Assembly: GCF_001010945.1 (NCBI RefSeq)
Contig: NZ_LBHB01000006.1
Location: 1-64,000, forward strand
From: Aurantiacibacter luteus
GTDB taxonomy: Bacteria > Pseudomonadota > Alphaproteobacteria > Sphingomonadales > Sphingomonadaceae
DNA length: 64,000 nt
Direction of reading: 5' to 3'
A program made the position numbers and the translations under genes. The notes below the pieces were generated by a model. It saw nothing but the letters and a program-made list of their open reading frames with translations, did no database searches and was not told where the DNA came from. Below, piece by piece: positions 1-10,313 of the stretch. Position 1 is the first letter of the stretch, and every line of letters begins with the position of its first letter.

Positions 1-1870
1 AGCCCTCTTCGCCGCTGCCGGGCGTGTAGGTAAACGTGCCGTCGCCGTTGTAGGCCAGCGTGCCGGTGCCCGAGAGGCTGCCGGCCACCGCCGCCACCGC
101 GCCGTCGGCAACGCCGTCCGCGCCGGGCACGTCGTTCGCCAACACGTCCACCGTGATCGCCGCGTTCTCGGTTCCCTGGCTGGCGCTGTCGTCCAGAGCC
201 ATCGGCACGTCGTCGACGATGGCGATCACCAGGGTATCAGCCGCGGTGTCGCCGTCGAGATCGGTCACGACGATGTCGATGTCTACCGTCGTGTCGTCGC
301 CGCTGGTGTTGTCGCCAAGTGTATAGGTGTAGGTGATCGTGCCCTGCCCGGTCACCGGGTCGTAGGTGTACCCGGTGACGATCAGCGTGCCTTCGGCGTT
401 GTTCACCACCGTCTGCGGCAGGTTGCCGGGAGTGATGGTCACGCCTTCGATAGTGACGCTCTGAACCCCGTCGGTCGACACGAACGTGATCGTCCCGCCG
501 GTCTGCTCGGAGGTGTCGCTGTTGTTATTAGCGATGTCGTCGGCGATTTCGCCCGTGCCGGGGTTTACACCGCCGCGCGGAGGCAGGCCGCCTTCGTCGA
601 CCTGCGTCGCCTCGCCGACCGAGGGCAGGGAAATGGAATTCGGCGCGTCGCCGATGGTGATCACGAGCGTTGCCGCCGAGGTGCTGCCGTCCTGGTCGAC
701 GACGGCGTAATCGAAGCTTTCCTGCACGCCGCCGGGCGTGTTCACGCTGCGCACGTAGCTGTAGCTGCCGTCGGCGTTCAGCGTCAGGGTGCCGTACTGG
801 CCTTGCAGCGTGGCTCCGGGAGCAGCGTTGGTGCCTCCGCGCGAGAAGCCCAACACGCCGCCGGCCGTGGCAAAATCGTCCGCGCCGGACAGGTCGTTCG
901 CCAGCACATTGCCAGTGATCGCGGCATGGCTTCCGCCCGGTACCGCGCCCGCATCGTTGGCCGCCGCCGGACCGTCGTCGACGATCTGCACGGTGAGGTT
1001 GGCGGTCGCGGAATCGCCGTCGCGATCGACCACGCGAACGACGAAGAAGGGATCGCTGGTGCCGCCGACGCTGTTGTCGGCCAGGACATAGGTGAACCCG
1101 ATCGTGCCACCCGCCAGGTCGATGCTGGTGATGGACATCGTACCAAGCGGCGAGGTGAAGGTCTGGCCGACCGTCGTCACCTGCACATCGTTGATGAAGA
1201 TCGCCGAGACCCCGTCGGGCGAAGCGAAGCGGATCGTGCCGCTCGCGCTCTCGGACGAGCTGGCCGCATCGCTTCCCTGCGGCTCGGACGGATTGCCGCG
1301 CACCGGCAAGCCGCTTTCGGAGACGATGGCGATGGCATTCTCGACGCCGACCGGATTGTCGGGAGTCTCGATGACAACCGTGGGCTCGCGGTCGAGGAAA
1401 CCGGGAATGATCTCGCGTTCGACCTGCTCGGCACGGGGCAGCTCGGTATAGGGCAGCAGGTCGCCGAGATCGAAGGCGGACTGGATGGAGCCCGGGTCGT
1501 AGGCGAAGTTGCCGCCGGAGCTGGGCGTCTGGATGACGGCGGGTTCCGGCTCGTTGCCGATCAGGAGCGCGGCGACGTTGGCCGGGGGGATCGGCACGCC
1601 ATCGACGATGAGCTGGGGCACGATGATCGCACCGTCCGGAACCACGAGGCGCGTCCCGTCGCTGAGCACGATGACGAGATCGCTGCCCTGGACCTCGAGC
1701 GTATCGATGGTGAGACCGGGGGGGATGACGACGGCGTTGTCGGCGCCTGCGCGCACGACCGATGTTGCCTGCTTCGCAACCGGCTTGGCCTGCCCGGATG
1801 CTTCGCCCGTCCAGTCTGCGGCACCGCTGGTGCCGAGGCCATTGTCGAAACCGTTCAGTTCTTCGCTCAT
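1..1870 (-). CDS. Giant secreted repeat adhesin, N-terminal part (runs off left edge)
   Basis: Open frame of 623 codons from the ATG at 1870 to the window edge with no stop, so the gene is partial. The product starts MSEELNGFDNGLGTSGAADW and has no Sec signal peptide. Residues about 40-110 form a hydrophobic beta-rich module (DNAVVIPPGLTIDTLEVQGS, VPDGAIIVPQLIVDGVPIP) of the kind that opens BapA/LapA-type giant adhesins. Then come Asp/Gly/Thr-rich cadherin-like repeats with NVLANDLSGADD, LTLNADGSYSYV, DVLANDVPGADG and TLAYNGDGTFTYTPG, typical of type I-secreted VCBS/RTX proteins. The family acts outside the cell in adhesion or biofilm, exported by an ABC transporter through a C-terminal signal not visible here. 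Composition is very acidic. The transporter genes are not in the window. Family assignment is firm; ligand is unknown. Confidence 0.85.
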   Translation of the reverse strand, partial: MSEELNGFDNGLGTSGAADWTGEASGQAKPVAKQATSVVRAGADNAVVIPPGLTIDTLEVQGSDLVIVLSDGTRLVVPDGAIIVPQLIVDGVPIPPANVAALLIGNEPEPAVIQTPSSGGNFAYDPGSIQSAFDLGDLLPYTELPRAEQVEREIIPGFLDREPTVVIETPDNPVGVENAIAIVSESGLPVRGNPSEPQGSDAASSSESASGTIRFASPDGVSAIFINDVQVTTVGQTFTSPLGTMSITSIDLAGGTIGFTYVLADNSVGGTSDPFFVVRVVDRDGDSATANLTVQIVDDGPAAANDAGAVPGGSHAAITGNVLANDLSGADDFATAGGVLGFSRGGTNAAPGATLQGQYGTLTLNADGSYSYVRSVNTPGGVQESFDYAVVDQDGSTSAATLVITIGDAPNSISLPSVGEATQVDEGGLPPRGGVNPGTGEIADDIANNNSDTSEQTGGTITFVSTDGVQSVTIEGVTITPGNLPQTVVNNAEGTLIVTGYTYDPVTGQGTITYTYTLGDNTSGDDTTVDIDIVVTDLDGDTAADTLVIAIVDDVPMALDDSASQGTENAAITVDVLANDVPGADGVADGAVAAVAGSLSGTGTLAYNGDGTFTYTPGSGEEG

Positions 1871-2366
1871 CGTATTTCCCCCCAGGCGCGAGGGAGCGAA
1901 GTCTGCGCCGCCCCCCAGCGGTGTATCGGATGCCCGGCCGAACGACCGGCGGGACAGACGAATACAGCGGGGACCAAACCACCAAAGAAAGATGGTTTCA
2001 AGGTCGTTAAGCATACCGCTGCGTATGCAGGCCGAAGCAGAGCAGCGGCCTCACGTCTTAATCGGCGAAATATCGCTGATATGTATGGGCTTTTCAGGGA
2101 ATCAAGCTGCGATGTCGGGTTCGGAAAGACCGATCTTTCCTGCGATCGTGTCGGAACGGAACAGGAAAACTTCGACCGGGAAAGGTTAATTCAGCGGCCG
2201 TGTTTCAGGGCCTTGCAAGTATCTGCCGAGTCGCAATTGCGAGTCGCAAGTCAAAGGGCAAGCCGAGGGAAGTTCGTGCGCGCCCGGCTAATGCCACACG
2301 CAGCGAAGGATTCGCGACGGGAATCATTCTGCCAGAGTTTTACTTCCGCGCCGGCCCGCAGCCCCT
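1871..2366. other. Intergenic region upstream of the adhesin gene
   Basis: 496 bases without a supportable gene. Frames open here are Arg-rich antisense shadows. The adhesin promoter must lie in this stretch, which is clearly more AT-rich between about 1970 and 2190 than its surroundings, but I could not pick a -35/-10 pair with confidence. No strong hairpin with a T run is seen after the M23 peptidase gene. Confidence 0.5.
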
Positions 2367-3056
2367 TTAGCGCAGCGGATCGACCGACTGGCCGCCCATG
2401 CGGACTTCGTAATGCACGTGGGGGCCGGTGGAATTGCCGGTCGAGCCCGAGCGGCCGATTACCTGTCCCTGCATCACGCGGTCGCCCGGCCGCACGGCGA
2501 TCGAGGACAGGTGGGCATAGCGGGTTTCCATGCCGCCCCCGTGGTCGAGCGCAACCATCAGGCCGTAACCGCCCCACCACGACGCCATCTCCACCACGCC
2601 GTCCGACGTGGCCACCACGGGTGTGCCGCTGGCGACGGCGAGGTCCACGCCATGATGGCTCGCACCGCGACCGCTGACGGGGTGGACGCGGTAGCCGTAA
2701 TCGCTCGACAGGCGCGCCCCGGAAACCGGCAGGCCGGAGGGCAGGCCCCCGCCCCCGACAACTGCCCCGCCTGCGCGCGGGCGCGAGCTGACGAACCGCA
2801 CGGTCGTGGCAGTGCCAGTGGTGCTCGTGCGCTGCGCGTAGCGCGGAGCGCCGGCGATGGTATCGAAACCCACCCGGATGCGCGGCGCCGGAGTGGCGGG
2901 TTCAACCTGCGCCTCGGCACCGGCGGGCGCCGGAGCGTAGGTCGCGGCGGCGGGATGGTCGGCATTGTCGGTGAGGCCGGCGGCACGCTCCTGCGCCAGA
3001 GCCGCGAAGGGCATTGCCAGAGCTGACACGGCAAACATCACAATGACGCGTTTCAT
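2367..3056 (-). CDS. Secreted M23 (LytM-type) peptidase
   Basis: 229 residues. The chosen start gives MKRVIVMFAVSALAMPFAAL, a clear Sec signal peptide ending at AQ around residue 21, and follows a GGGGGGAT ribosome binding site; an upstream in-frame codon would bury the signal. The C-terminal half is a LytM/M23 zinc metallopeptidase domain: HHGVDLA supplies the first His and Asp, and HVHYEV near the C-terminus supplies the HxH motif. Family members cleave cross-bridges of peptidoglycan in the periplasm or act as non-enzymatic activators; the metal ligands are present here, so activity is expected. There is no LysM domain. It lies 100 bases after the Tad operon on the same strand, so it may be cotranscribed and help the pilus cross the wall, but this is inference. 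Confidence 0.9.
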   Translation of the reverse strand: MKRVIVMFAVSALAMPFAALAQERAAGLTDNADHPAAATYAPAPAGAEAQVEPATPAPRIRVGFDTIAGAPRYAQRTSTTGTATTVRFVSSRPRAGGAVVGGGGLPSGLPVSGARLSSDYGYRVHPVSGRGASHHGVDLAVASGTPVVATSDGVVEMASWWGGYGLMVALDHGGGMETRYAHLSSIAVRPGDRVMQGQVIGRSGSTGNSTGPHVHYEVRMGGQSVDPLR

Positions 3057-3156
3057 GGATCCCCCCAACCCGTCCGGCCCGCATAGCGAGTCGAACGAGA
3101 CATCGGCCTTGTAACACATCCCGGCCCGACCTGACAGCCACCGCGGGGCGGGGCTG

Positions 3157-3615
3157 TCAGGCGGGCGCGTCGCCCATGTAAGTCATTATGGCCAAGGCGA
3201 TGGCCCCGGCAGCTATGGCCATGCCGTAGGGCAGCGCCGCGAGCCGCTCCCGGCGCTTCTTTTTCGACGGCGTGAGGCTGAAAGCGAGGACCAGCACCAC
3301 GCCTGCGAGCGCGGTGTAGAGCGCCAGCATGGGCGCCTGCACCAGCGGAAACCAGACGGCGGCGGCGGCGTAGAACTTGGCGTCTCCCCCGCCCCACATC
3401 CCGAACCGGAACAGGACCATCGCGGCCACCAGCGCAAGCGCGAAGTGGGCGAGGTGCAGCAGCGTGCCCTCAACCGTGGAGGTGGCGACGGCGAAGCCCA
3501 CCCCTGCCACCAGCACGACGAGGTTGAGCAGGTTGGGGATGCGCCGCGTCAGCAGGTCCGTAGCGGCGCAGGCAAGCGCCAGCACGACCAGCGCGCCCAG
3601 TTCGACCGTACTCAT
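3157..3615 (-). CDS. cpaA: Prepilin peptidase of the Tad pilus (CpaA/TadV type)
   Basis: 152 residues, the size of the short archaeal-type A24A prepilin peptidases that lack the N-terminal methylase domain. Both catalytic aspartates of the aspartyl protease are recognisable: ATDLLTRRIPN near the N-terminus and the GxGD-type motif MWGGGDAKF in the middle. Several hydrophobic segments place it in the inner membrane. It should remove the leader from the Flp pilin at 14742-15002 and from the TadE-like pseudopilins. It begins 10 bases after the TPR lipoprotein gene and is the last pilus gene of the operon. The start is the ATG giving MSTVELGALVVLA; an upstream in-frame codon would overlap the preceding gene and add a charged N-terminus. 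Confidence 0.88.
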   Translation of the reverse strand: MSTVELGALVVLALACAATDLLTRRIPNLLNLVVLVAGVGFAVATSTVEGTLLHLAHFALALVAAMVLFRFGMWGGGDAKFYAAAAVWFPLVQAPMLALYTALAGVVLVLAFSLTPSKKKRRERLAALPYGMAIAAGAIALAIMTYMGDAPA

Positions 3616-3625
3616 GCCGGTGCGA

Positions 3626-4504
3626 TCAGCCGGGCGTGCGCAGGCGCACGGTGACCGGATAGGCCGCCCGTTCGGGCGAACGCAGCGTGCCACTCACTCG
3701 GACGCTGACGCGGCCGCGCTGGCTTGCGAAGCGCGATCCCGCGGCGACAGGCGCGGCAACCGGTGCGGGCCTGCGAGCGCCGTCGACCGTCGCGACGCGA
3801 ACCGGCGCCTGGTCCCGGGTGGCGGCCATGCTGACCGGTTCCTCGATGCCAAGAGTTCGCGGCAACGGGCCCACGTGGACCACCGCAGGGCGTTCCTGCG
3901 CGGCGACGTTTACGCGGGCCGTCCAGTCGTCGCGGCTGGAGATGGCGACCTCGCGGGTGGACACGCGCTGCATCCGCTGCGCCCCCCCGGCCTCGAAACC
4001 GGCACCAAGCTCGGCCCCGACCTCGCGCGCCAGTTGCTCGAGCCGGATGTCATCGCCAAGGCTCGCTCCGGCTGGCGCGGGTGCGGCGGCCAGTTGCGGC
4101 TGGACGGCGGCAGCGGCACCGGCACGCGCGAGCTGGGCGGTGTCGAAGCGCGCGGCGTTGCGGGCGAAGCGCGCGTCCTGCGGCGCGGCAGCCACGGCCT
4201 GGCGGAAGTAGCGCTCGGCAAGGTCGTAGCGGCCCAGCCGGTCGTAGGCGACGGCCATGCCGTTGAAGGCCTCCCCGGCGAAATCGGGGTTGTAGCTCGC
4301 CTGCCGGAACGCCTCGATCGCGGCGGCCAGGCGATAGGCGGCCAGGTGGCGGCGGCCGTCATGGATGCGCTGGGCGAAATAGCTCGACATGTCGGGCGTC
4401 GAGGGTGCCCGCGCCTCGCTGTGGGCGGATTGCCACGGCATTCCCTGGCAACCCGACAGCGCGACCAGCGAAATGGCTCCGAGCAGGGCCTGTGTCGTCT
4501 TCAT
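3626..4504 (-). CDS. TPR lipoprotein of the Tad pilus operon (TadD-like)
   Basis: 292 residues. The N-terminus is a lipoprotein signal (MKTTQALLGAISLVALSGC, lipobox LSGC, Cys19). Residues about 45-130 hold TPR-like helical repeats (AAIEAFRQASYNPDFAGEAF, RYDLAERYFRQAVAAAPQDA). The rest is Ala/Pro/Arg-rich and low in structure. TadD-type lipoproteins with TPRs take part in Tad pilus assembly, probably by supporting the outer membrane secretin; that role is inferred from the family and from position between tadC and the prepilin peptidase. The start four bases after tadC indicates one transcript. Confidence 0.83.
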   Translation of the reverse strand: MKTTQALLGAISLVALSGCQGMPWQSAHSEARAPSTPDMSSYFAQRIHDGRRHLAAYRLAAAIEAFRQASYNPDFAGEAFNGMAVAYDRLGRYDLAERYFRQAVAAAPQDARFARNAARFDTAQLARAGAAAAVQPQLAAAPAPAGASLGDDIRLEQLAREVGAELGAGFEAGGAQRMQRVSTREVAISSRDDWTARVNVAAQERPAVVHVGPLPRTLGIEEPVSMAATRDQAPVRVATVDGARRPAPVAAPVAAGSRFASQRGRVSVRVSGTLRSPERAAYPVTVRLRTPG

Positions 4505-4508
4505 CTTT

Positions 4509-5483
4509 TCAACCCCCGGTCATCAATGGGAAAACGTCGCGCACCATGCGGATCGCGGCGGGCAGCATGATCACGCCGATCATGGTCGGCAGCATGAACA
4601 CCACCAGCGGAATGGAGATCAGCACCGGCAGGCGGTGCGCCTTTTCCTCGGCGCGCATCCGGCGCTTCTCGCGCATTTCCTCCGCGTAGACGCGCAAGGT
4701 GGAGCTGACCGAGGTGCCCAGCTTGTCCGACTGGACGAGCAACGTGGTGAAGCTGCGGATCTCGTCCACCCCGGCGGCATCGGCCATGCGCTTGAAGGCC
4801 TCCTCGCGGCTGGCACCGGCGCGAAGCTGGAGGACCGCGGTGCCCAGCAGGGCGGCGACGAGCGGGTGCGAGGCGGCGGTCTCGCGCGCCACGCGGTCGA
4901 GCGCAGCCTCCACGCCGAGCCCGGCCTCCATGCAGACCAGCATGAGGTCGAGCGCGTCAGGGAAGCCATTGACGATCTGCTCGCGGCGGCGGTCGGCCCT
5001 GGCCTGGATGAACAGCGATGGCAGCATCAGGCCCGCGAGGCCGAGGATCGAGCCGAACAGGTACAGCGCCAGGAATCCCGGCGGTTCTTCCCGCGTCAGC
5101 GCGATAGCGAGGTAGAGGACGGGAAGGACGAAGACCAGCACCAGACGGATGAGCGTGTAGGCCCGCGGTGCGGCGGGCGACGGGAAACCGGCGGCGATCA
5201 GCTTTTCGCGCAGACGGTGGTCCTTGGTGTCGCCGAGGTGCAGCCCGGTGCGCTCCACCGCCTCGACGATGGAATTCCACGCCGCGCGCTTGTCCGTGCC
5301 GCGCAGCACGCTCTGCGTCTCGTAGGCGGGAGCGCTGGCGCGGATTTCCTGCAGGCCGCTGCGCACCGACGAGCGGCGGTTTATAAAGGCGAGCGCACCG
5401 AAGCTGCCGACCACGACGACGATGAACAGCCCCAGGAGGAGCGCCATCCGCAACACGTCGCTGGCGAGAATCTGTTCGAGCAT
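4509..5483 (-). CDS. tadC: Tad pilus inner membrane platform protein TadC
   Basis: 324 residues of the type II secretion F family. An N-terminal membrane segment (LRMALLLGLFIVVVVGSFGA) is followed by a second hydrophobic pair near residues 130-180, the cytoplasmic F domain (DALDLMLVCMEAGLGVEAAL, ELAREV-like amphipathic helices) and a C-terminal membrane hairpin (VLISIPLVVFMLPTMIGVIM). It pairs with TadB to form the platform on which the ATPase TadA acts. It starts one base after the tadB stop, so it is translationally coupled. Confidence 0.92.
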   Translation of the reverse strand: MLEQILASDVLRMALLLGLFIVVVVGSFGALAFINRRSSVRSGLQEIRASAPAYETQSVLRGTDKRAAWNSIVEAVERTGLHLGDTKDHRLREKLIAAGFPSPAAPRAYTLIRLVLVFVLPVLYLAIALTREEPPGFLALYLFGSILGLAGLMLPSLFIQARADRRREQIVNGFPDALDLMLVCMEAGLGVEAALDRVARETAASHPLVAALLGTAVLQLRAGASREEAFKRMADAAGVDEIRSFTTLLVQSDKLGTSVSSTLRVYAEEMREKRRMRAEEKAHRLPVLISIPLVVFMLPTMIGVIMLPAAIRMVRDVFPLMTGG

Positions 5484-5484
5484 G

Positions 5485-6485
5485 TCAGACCTTTATGTCG
5501 ACCATCTTGCGGATCATCAGGAACCCCATGAGGTACATCACCATCAGCGAGATGAAGCCGATGATGAACGAGCGTTCACCCGCCACGCTGAGGTAGAATT
5601 CAGGGTTGACCAGGAACATGCCCACGAAGGCGAAGATCGGCAGCGCCGTCAGCAGCCAGCCGGTCATCCGGCCTTCCGAACTCAGCGCCCGCACCTTGAG
5701 GAACAGCGAGGCGCGCGCGCGGATGACGGTGGAGAGGTTTTCCAGGATTTCGGCCAGGTTGCCGCCGGTTTCCGACTGGACGGTAAGGGAGACGACGAAC
5801 ATGCGGATATCGTCCGAATCCCAGCGCTCGGCCATGTCGGAAAGCGCATCGGTGAGGTTCGAGCCGTAGCTGATCTCGTCCGATACCAGGCCGAACTCGC
5901 TGCCGATGGGGTCTTCCATCTCCATCGTCAGCAACGACAGCGCCGAGGCGATGGGATGGCCCGCCTTCAGCGCGCGCACGAAGACGTCGAGCGCGATGGG
6001 GAACTGCTGTTCCACCCGCCGCCGCCGCCGCGACGCCATCGCCGAGAGCACCATGAGCGGGATGAAGATCCCGATGCAGGCCGATATCACGACCGAAAGC
6101 AGCAGCACCCCCGCCGTCGCCTGGAATTCGGTCGAGGCGATGCCGATGAGGATGAGGAAGAACACGACCAGCGTCAGCACCGCCATCGCGAACAGCACCT
6201 GGCCCAGCGAATAACTGATGCCCGATCCGCTGACCGCGCGCTGGATGCCCGTGAGCGGCAGGCGCAGGATGGCCGGCAAGCCGCTGAAATCGCTGCCTTG
6301 GTTCTTACGCAGCAGGGCCACCACGCTTTCGCGGTTCATGCCCCGCTTGATGTAGCTCAGCCGCTTGTTGACCGCACGCGTATGGGCGCTGCGCGACCAC
6401 GCCTGGTTGAGCACCAGCTGGACGACCAGGAAGATCGAGGCGAAAATCGCCAGCAGCACTCCGATGCGCAGGAGATCGTCGCTCA

Positions 6486-6486
<1 letters not shown>
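5485..6486 (-). CDS. tadB: Tad pilus inner membrane platform protein TadB
   Basis: 333 residues of the type II secretion F family, paralogous to the next gene. N-terminal membrane segment (LRIGVLLAIFASIFLVVQLV), a hydrophobic pair around residues 95-150, a cytoplasmic F domain with QQFPIALDVFVRALKAGHPI, and C-terminal membrane segments (GWLLTALPIFAFVGMFLVNP and FIIGFISLMVMYLMGFLMIR). It forms the inner membrane platform with TadC. The ATG overlaps the stop of tadA by one base in an ATGA junction, indicating coupled translation. Confidence 0.92.
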
Positions 6487-7900
<1,414 letters not shown>

Positions 7901-7904
<4 letters not shown>

Positions 7905-9085
7905 TGCCTGCCTCCTGCCAGCGAGCGCAGCAGGCCATCCGCCAGTTCGCCCACGTCGAGCGCGAAGGGGTTCTTGCGGTTGCCCTGCGAGACCAGCCGT
8001 CCGGCATCGAGCGCCTGCGCCAGTTCGCCCTTGTCCTCGCGCACGGTCGCCACGACGTCCCGGCCCAGCGTGTCGGCCACGTCCTGCACCGTGATGCTGC
8101 TGAACCGGCTCTTGTTGGCGCGGTTGACGATCACGTCGACGCTGCGCTGGCCGATGCCGACATCGCGGAACAGGTCGAGGCAACGCCGCGCCTGGCGCAG
8201 GTTCGCCAGCGATTGCTCGACGACCATGACGATCCGGTCCGATTCCGCTGCGACCGACAGCGACCAGTTGGTCCACGCGGCCGGAAGATCGATCAGCACG
8301 AGGTCGAATTCGGCCTGCGCGAGCGAGACGATCTTGAGCAACTGCTCGGTCTCGACCTGCTCGATCGGCACGATCTCGGTCGGCGCGGAAATGAGGTAGA
8401 CGCCGTCGCGCACGCGGCTGGCGATGTTCCTGACCATGTCGCCGTCGAGCCGCTGTTCGGCTTCCAGCAGGCTCAGCACCGACCGCTGGGTATCGACCCC
8501 GGCGTAGGCGGCGAGATGGCCCGCCTGCAGGTCGAGGTCGATCACGCAGCAGCGAATGGGCGTGGGGCTGCGCCGCGCCATCTCGTCGGCCAAGTGGAGC
8601 AGCACGGCGCTAGCCCCCGACCGGCCGAGCGCGCCGATCACGCACACGCTGGGCGCGAGCGAGGCAGGGCCATGACTGGCGAGCGCAGTCCCTATCGTAT
8701 TGACCTGCTGGCCCAGCGCCTCGGGTTCGAGCGGCAAGGCCGCGACATCGCTGATGCCGTGGCGCAGCAGGGCACGCATCAGGGCGATGTCGGCATTCTC
8801 CACCGCCGCGATCACCGGCAGGTCCGGTCGCGCGCGCTTGACGCTCTCCAGCCGGTCGAGACTGGCGGGATTGCCCGCGTCCACCTCCAGCACCAGAACG
8901 TCCGCGTGGCGCAGGATGTCGGAGGGAACCGCGTCGCGCGGACCTACGGCGCAGGTCCTGAGGTCCGGCAGCGAGGTCCAGGCGCTGTTGCCGGCCGCCG
9001 CAAGCCAAGCCGGATCGCAGGCCAGCACGGTGCGGATCGAGAAGCCGGTCGCGGTTTCGGGGTCGAGGTTCAAGGTGTCCTTCAT
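7901..9085 (-). CDS. cpaE: Pilus localisation ATPase-like protein CpaE/TadZ
   Basis: 394 residues. An N-terminal receiver-like domain (VLVLEVDAGNPASLDRLESV) is followed by a MinD/ParA-like domain from about residue 130. The P-loop is atypical: VIGALGRSGASAVLL replaces the usual KGGVGKT, so the Walker A lysine is missing. Later motifs CVIDLDLQAG and FDLVLIDLP are conserved. TadZ/CpaE proteins direct the pilus machine to its site at the pole. The gene overlaps tadA by 4 bases. No convincing Shine-Dalgarno precedes the start, which is chosen for fit to family N-termini; the N-terminal end is therefore less sure than the rest. Confidence 0.9.
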
Positions 9086-9111
9086 GGCGTCGTCAGGTCG
9101 CTTCAATCCGC

Positions 9112-9771
9112 TTATCCCTGACCGTCTTCGAGGGTCAGCGAATAGGCCTGGTCGGGCAGGCCAAGGGTGCCGAAACCGGCAAGAAAGATCGGCCTGAAGG
9201 CCAGACCGCGCACGCTCACCGTCACGATCGGCGAGACATCGGGCCCGTTGGGATCGCCGGCATAACCGAGCCCCGACCATTCGTAGGTGACGACCACGTT
9301 GTCCGCGTCGGCCCGGGGTTGCAGTTCGTTGACCCGCGCGACGATCGCGCCGAAGGCATTCTGCGCGGCCGTGTTGCCAGCGGTCACGACGCTGAACGGG
9401 GCGCTCGTCGGCGTGCAGGCCAAGGTTCCGCCGGGTGCCGAGCAGGTAATTGTCGGGAACAGGCTCTTGGGGACGGGAGACCCCTGAGCGACGTTGCTGG
9501 CGAGCGCGAAGCTGTAGCACTGCAGCCCCGGCGTGCGGTTGTCGTTCGCCGCGCAGCCGATGTCGCCGCCGGGGATCGTGTTGCTGACCACGGCCAGCCG
9601 CGCTCCCGCCTGGGTCGCCTTTTCGCTTTCGTTGACCGCCCAGATGAAGCGGCCGACGTCGATCGTGCCGAGCAGGAACAGCAGGAAGGTGGGCAGCACC
9701 AGGGCGAACTCCGCCGCGCTTGCGCCGTGGTCGCTGCGCCACAGGGCGCGCAGGGGCACGGGCACGCTCAT
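9112..9771 (-). CDS. TadE-like pseudopilin
   Basis: 219 residues. The N-terminus has the TadE motif, a short basic leader followed by a single hydrophobic helix beginning GASAAEFALVLPTFLLFLLG with the Glu expected at the fifth position of the mature protein. The remainder is a periplasmic beta-rich domain with four cysteines. TadE-like proteins are minor pseudopilins processed by the prepilin peptidase and needed for Tad pilus assembly. The ATG overlaps the stop of the neighbouring tadE-like gene (ATGA). A longer frame upstream is a shadow of that neighbour, so the internal ATG is chosen. Confidence 0.86.
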   Translation of the reverse strand: MSVPVPLRALWRSDHGASAAEFALVLPTFLLFLLGTIDVGRFIWAVNESEKATQAGARLAVVSNTIPGGDIGCAANDNRTPGLQCYSFALASNVAQGSPVPKSLFPTITCSAPGGTLACTPTSAPFSVVTAGNTAAQNAFGAIVARVNELQPRADADNVVVTYEWSGLGYAGDPNGPDVSPIVTVSVRGLAFRPIFLAGFGTLGLPDQAYSLTLEDGQG

Positions 9772-10313
9772 ACTCCCATCACCGCCGCCTGCGCCTGCCC
9801 GCGTACCACCGCGCCGCTGGTGTCGAACCCGAGCGTGCCGAGGATGGAATTGTAGGTGACGCGCGCATTGACCAGCACCCGCGGAACGTTCCCTCGCTCG
9901 CGAAAGATGCCGTTGTTGTGGTAGGTGGTGGTGTCGCTGCTGCTGGGGCAATCGACCGTCACCGCGAACACATCCCCCTGGCGCGCGGTGAATCGCGGCG
10001 TGCCGGTGCCTTCCGGATTGCCGAAGCGCATGACGTTGCGGATAGCATCGACGTTGCTGATCACTGTCGGGGTTGTCTGGAAATTGCCCACGACGGTGCC
10101 GCTCGTGCAGTCGTAGGCGGAATAGCTGAGCCGCCCGGCAAACCGCGCCCCCTCGCGCGCGCTTTTCAGCACGCGGTGTTCGGCCAGCAGGTAATTGCCG
10201 CCTTCGAAGGTGGTGAAGATCAGCGCGAACATCATCGGCAGGATCAGCGCGAACTCGGCCGCGGCGGCGGCGCGGCTGTCGCTTGGCAGGAGGCGGAGGG
10301 CGCGGCGCATCAT
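9768..10313 (-). CDS. TadE-like pseudopilin (second copy)
   Basis: 181 residues. N-terminal basic leader then AAAAAEFALILPMMFALIFT, the TadE helix with the conserved Glu. The periplasmic part contains two cysteines. It is paralogous in architecture to the gene downstream, giving the operon two TadE-like proteins besides the TadG-like one, a common arrangement (tadE, tadF, tadG). It starts with the first of two consecutive ATG codons, the one overlapping the stop of the TadG-like gene by 4 bases. Confidence 0.85.
   Translation of the reverse strand: MMRRALRLLPSDSRAAAAAEFALILPMMFALIFTTFEGGNYLLAEHRVLKSAREGARFAGRLSYSAYDCTSGTVVGNFQTTPTVISNVDAIRNVMRFGNPEGTGTPRFTARQGDVFAVTVDCPSSSDTTTYHNNGIFRERGNVPRVLVNARVTYNSILGTLGFDTSGAVVRGQAQAAVMGV

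Noticed and set aside
528-1985. 485-codon minus-strand frame, Arg/His-rich
   Set aside because: It is a shadow of the adhesin gene, which is read in another minus-strand frame and gives recognisable domains.
803-2677. 624-codon plus-strand frame across the adhesin and peptidase genes
   Set aside because: Antisense to two genes with clear family motifs; no domain or ribosome binding site of its own.
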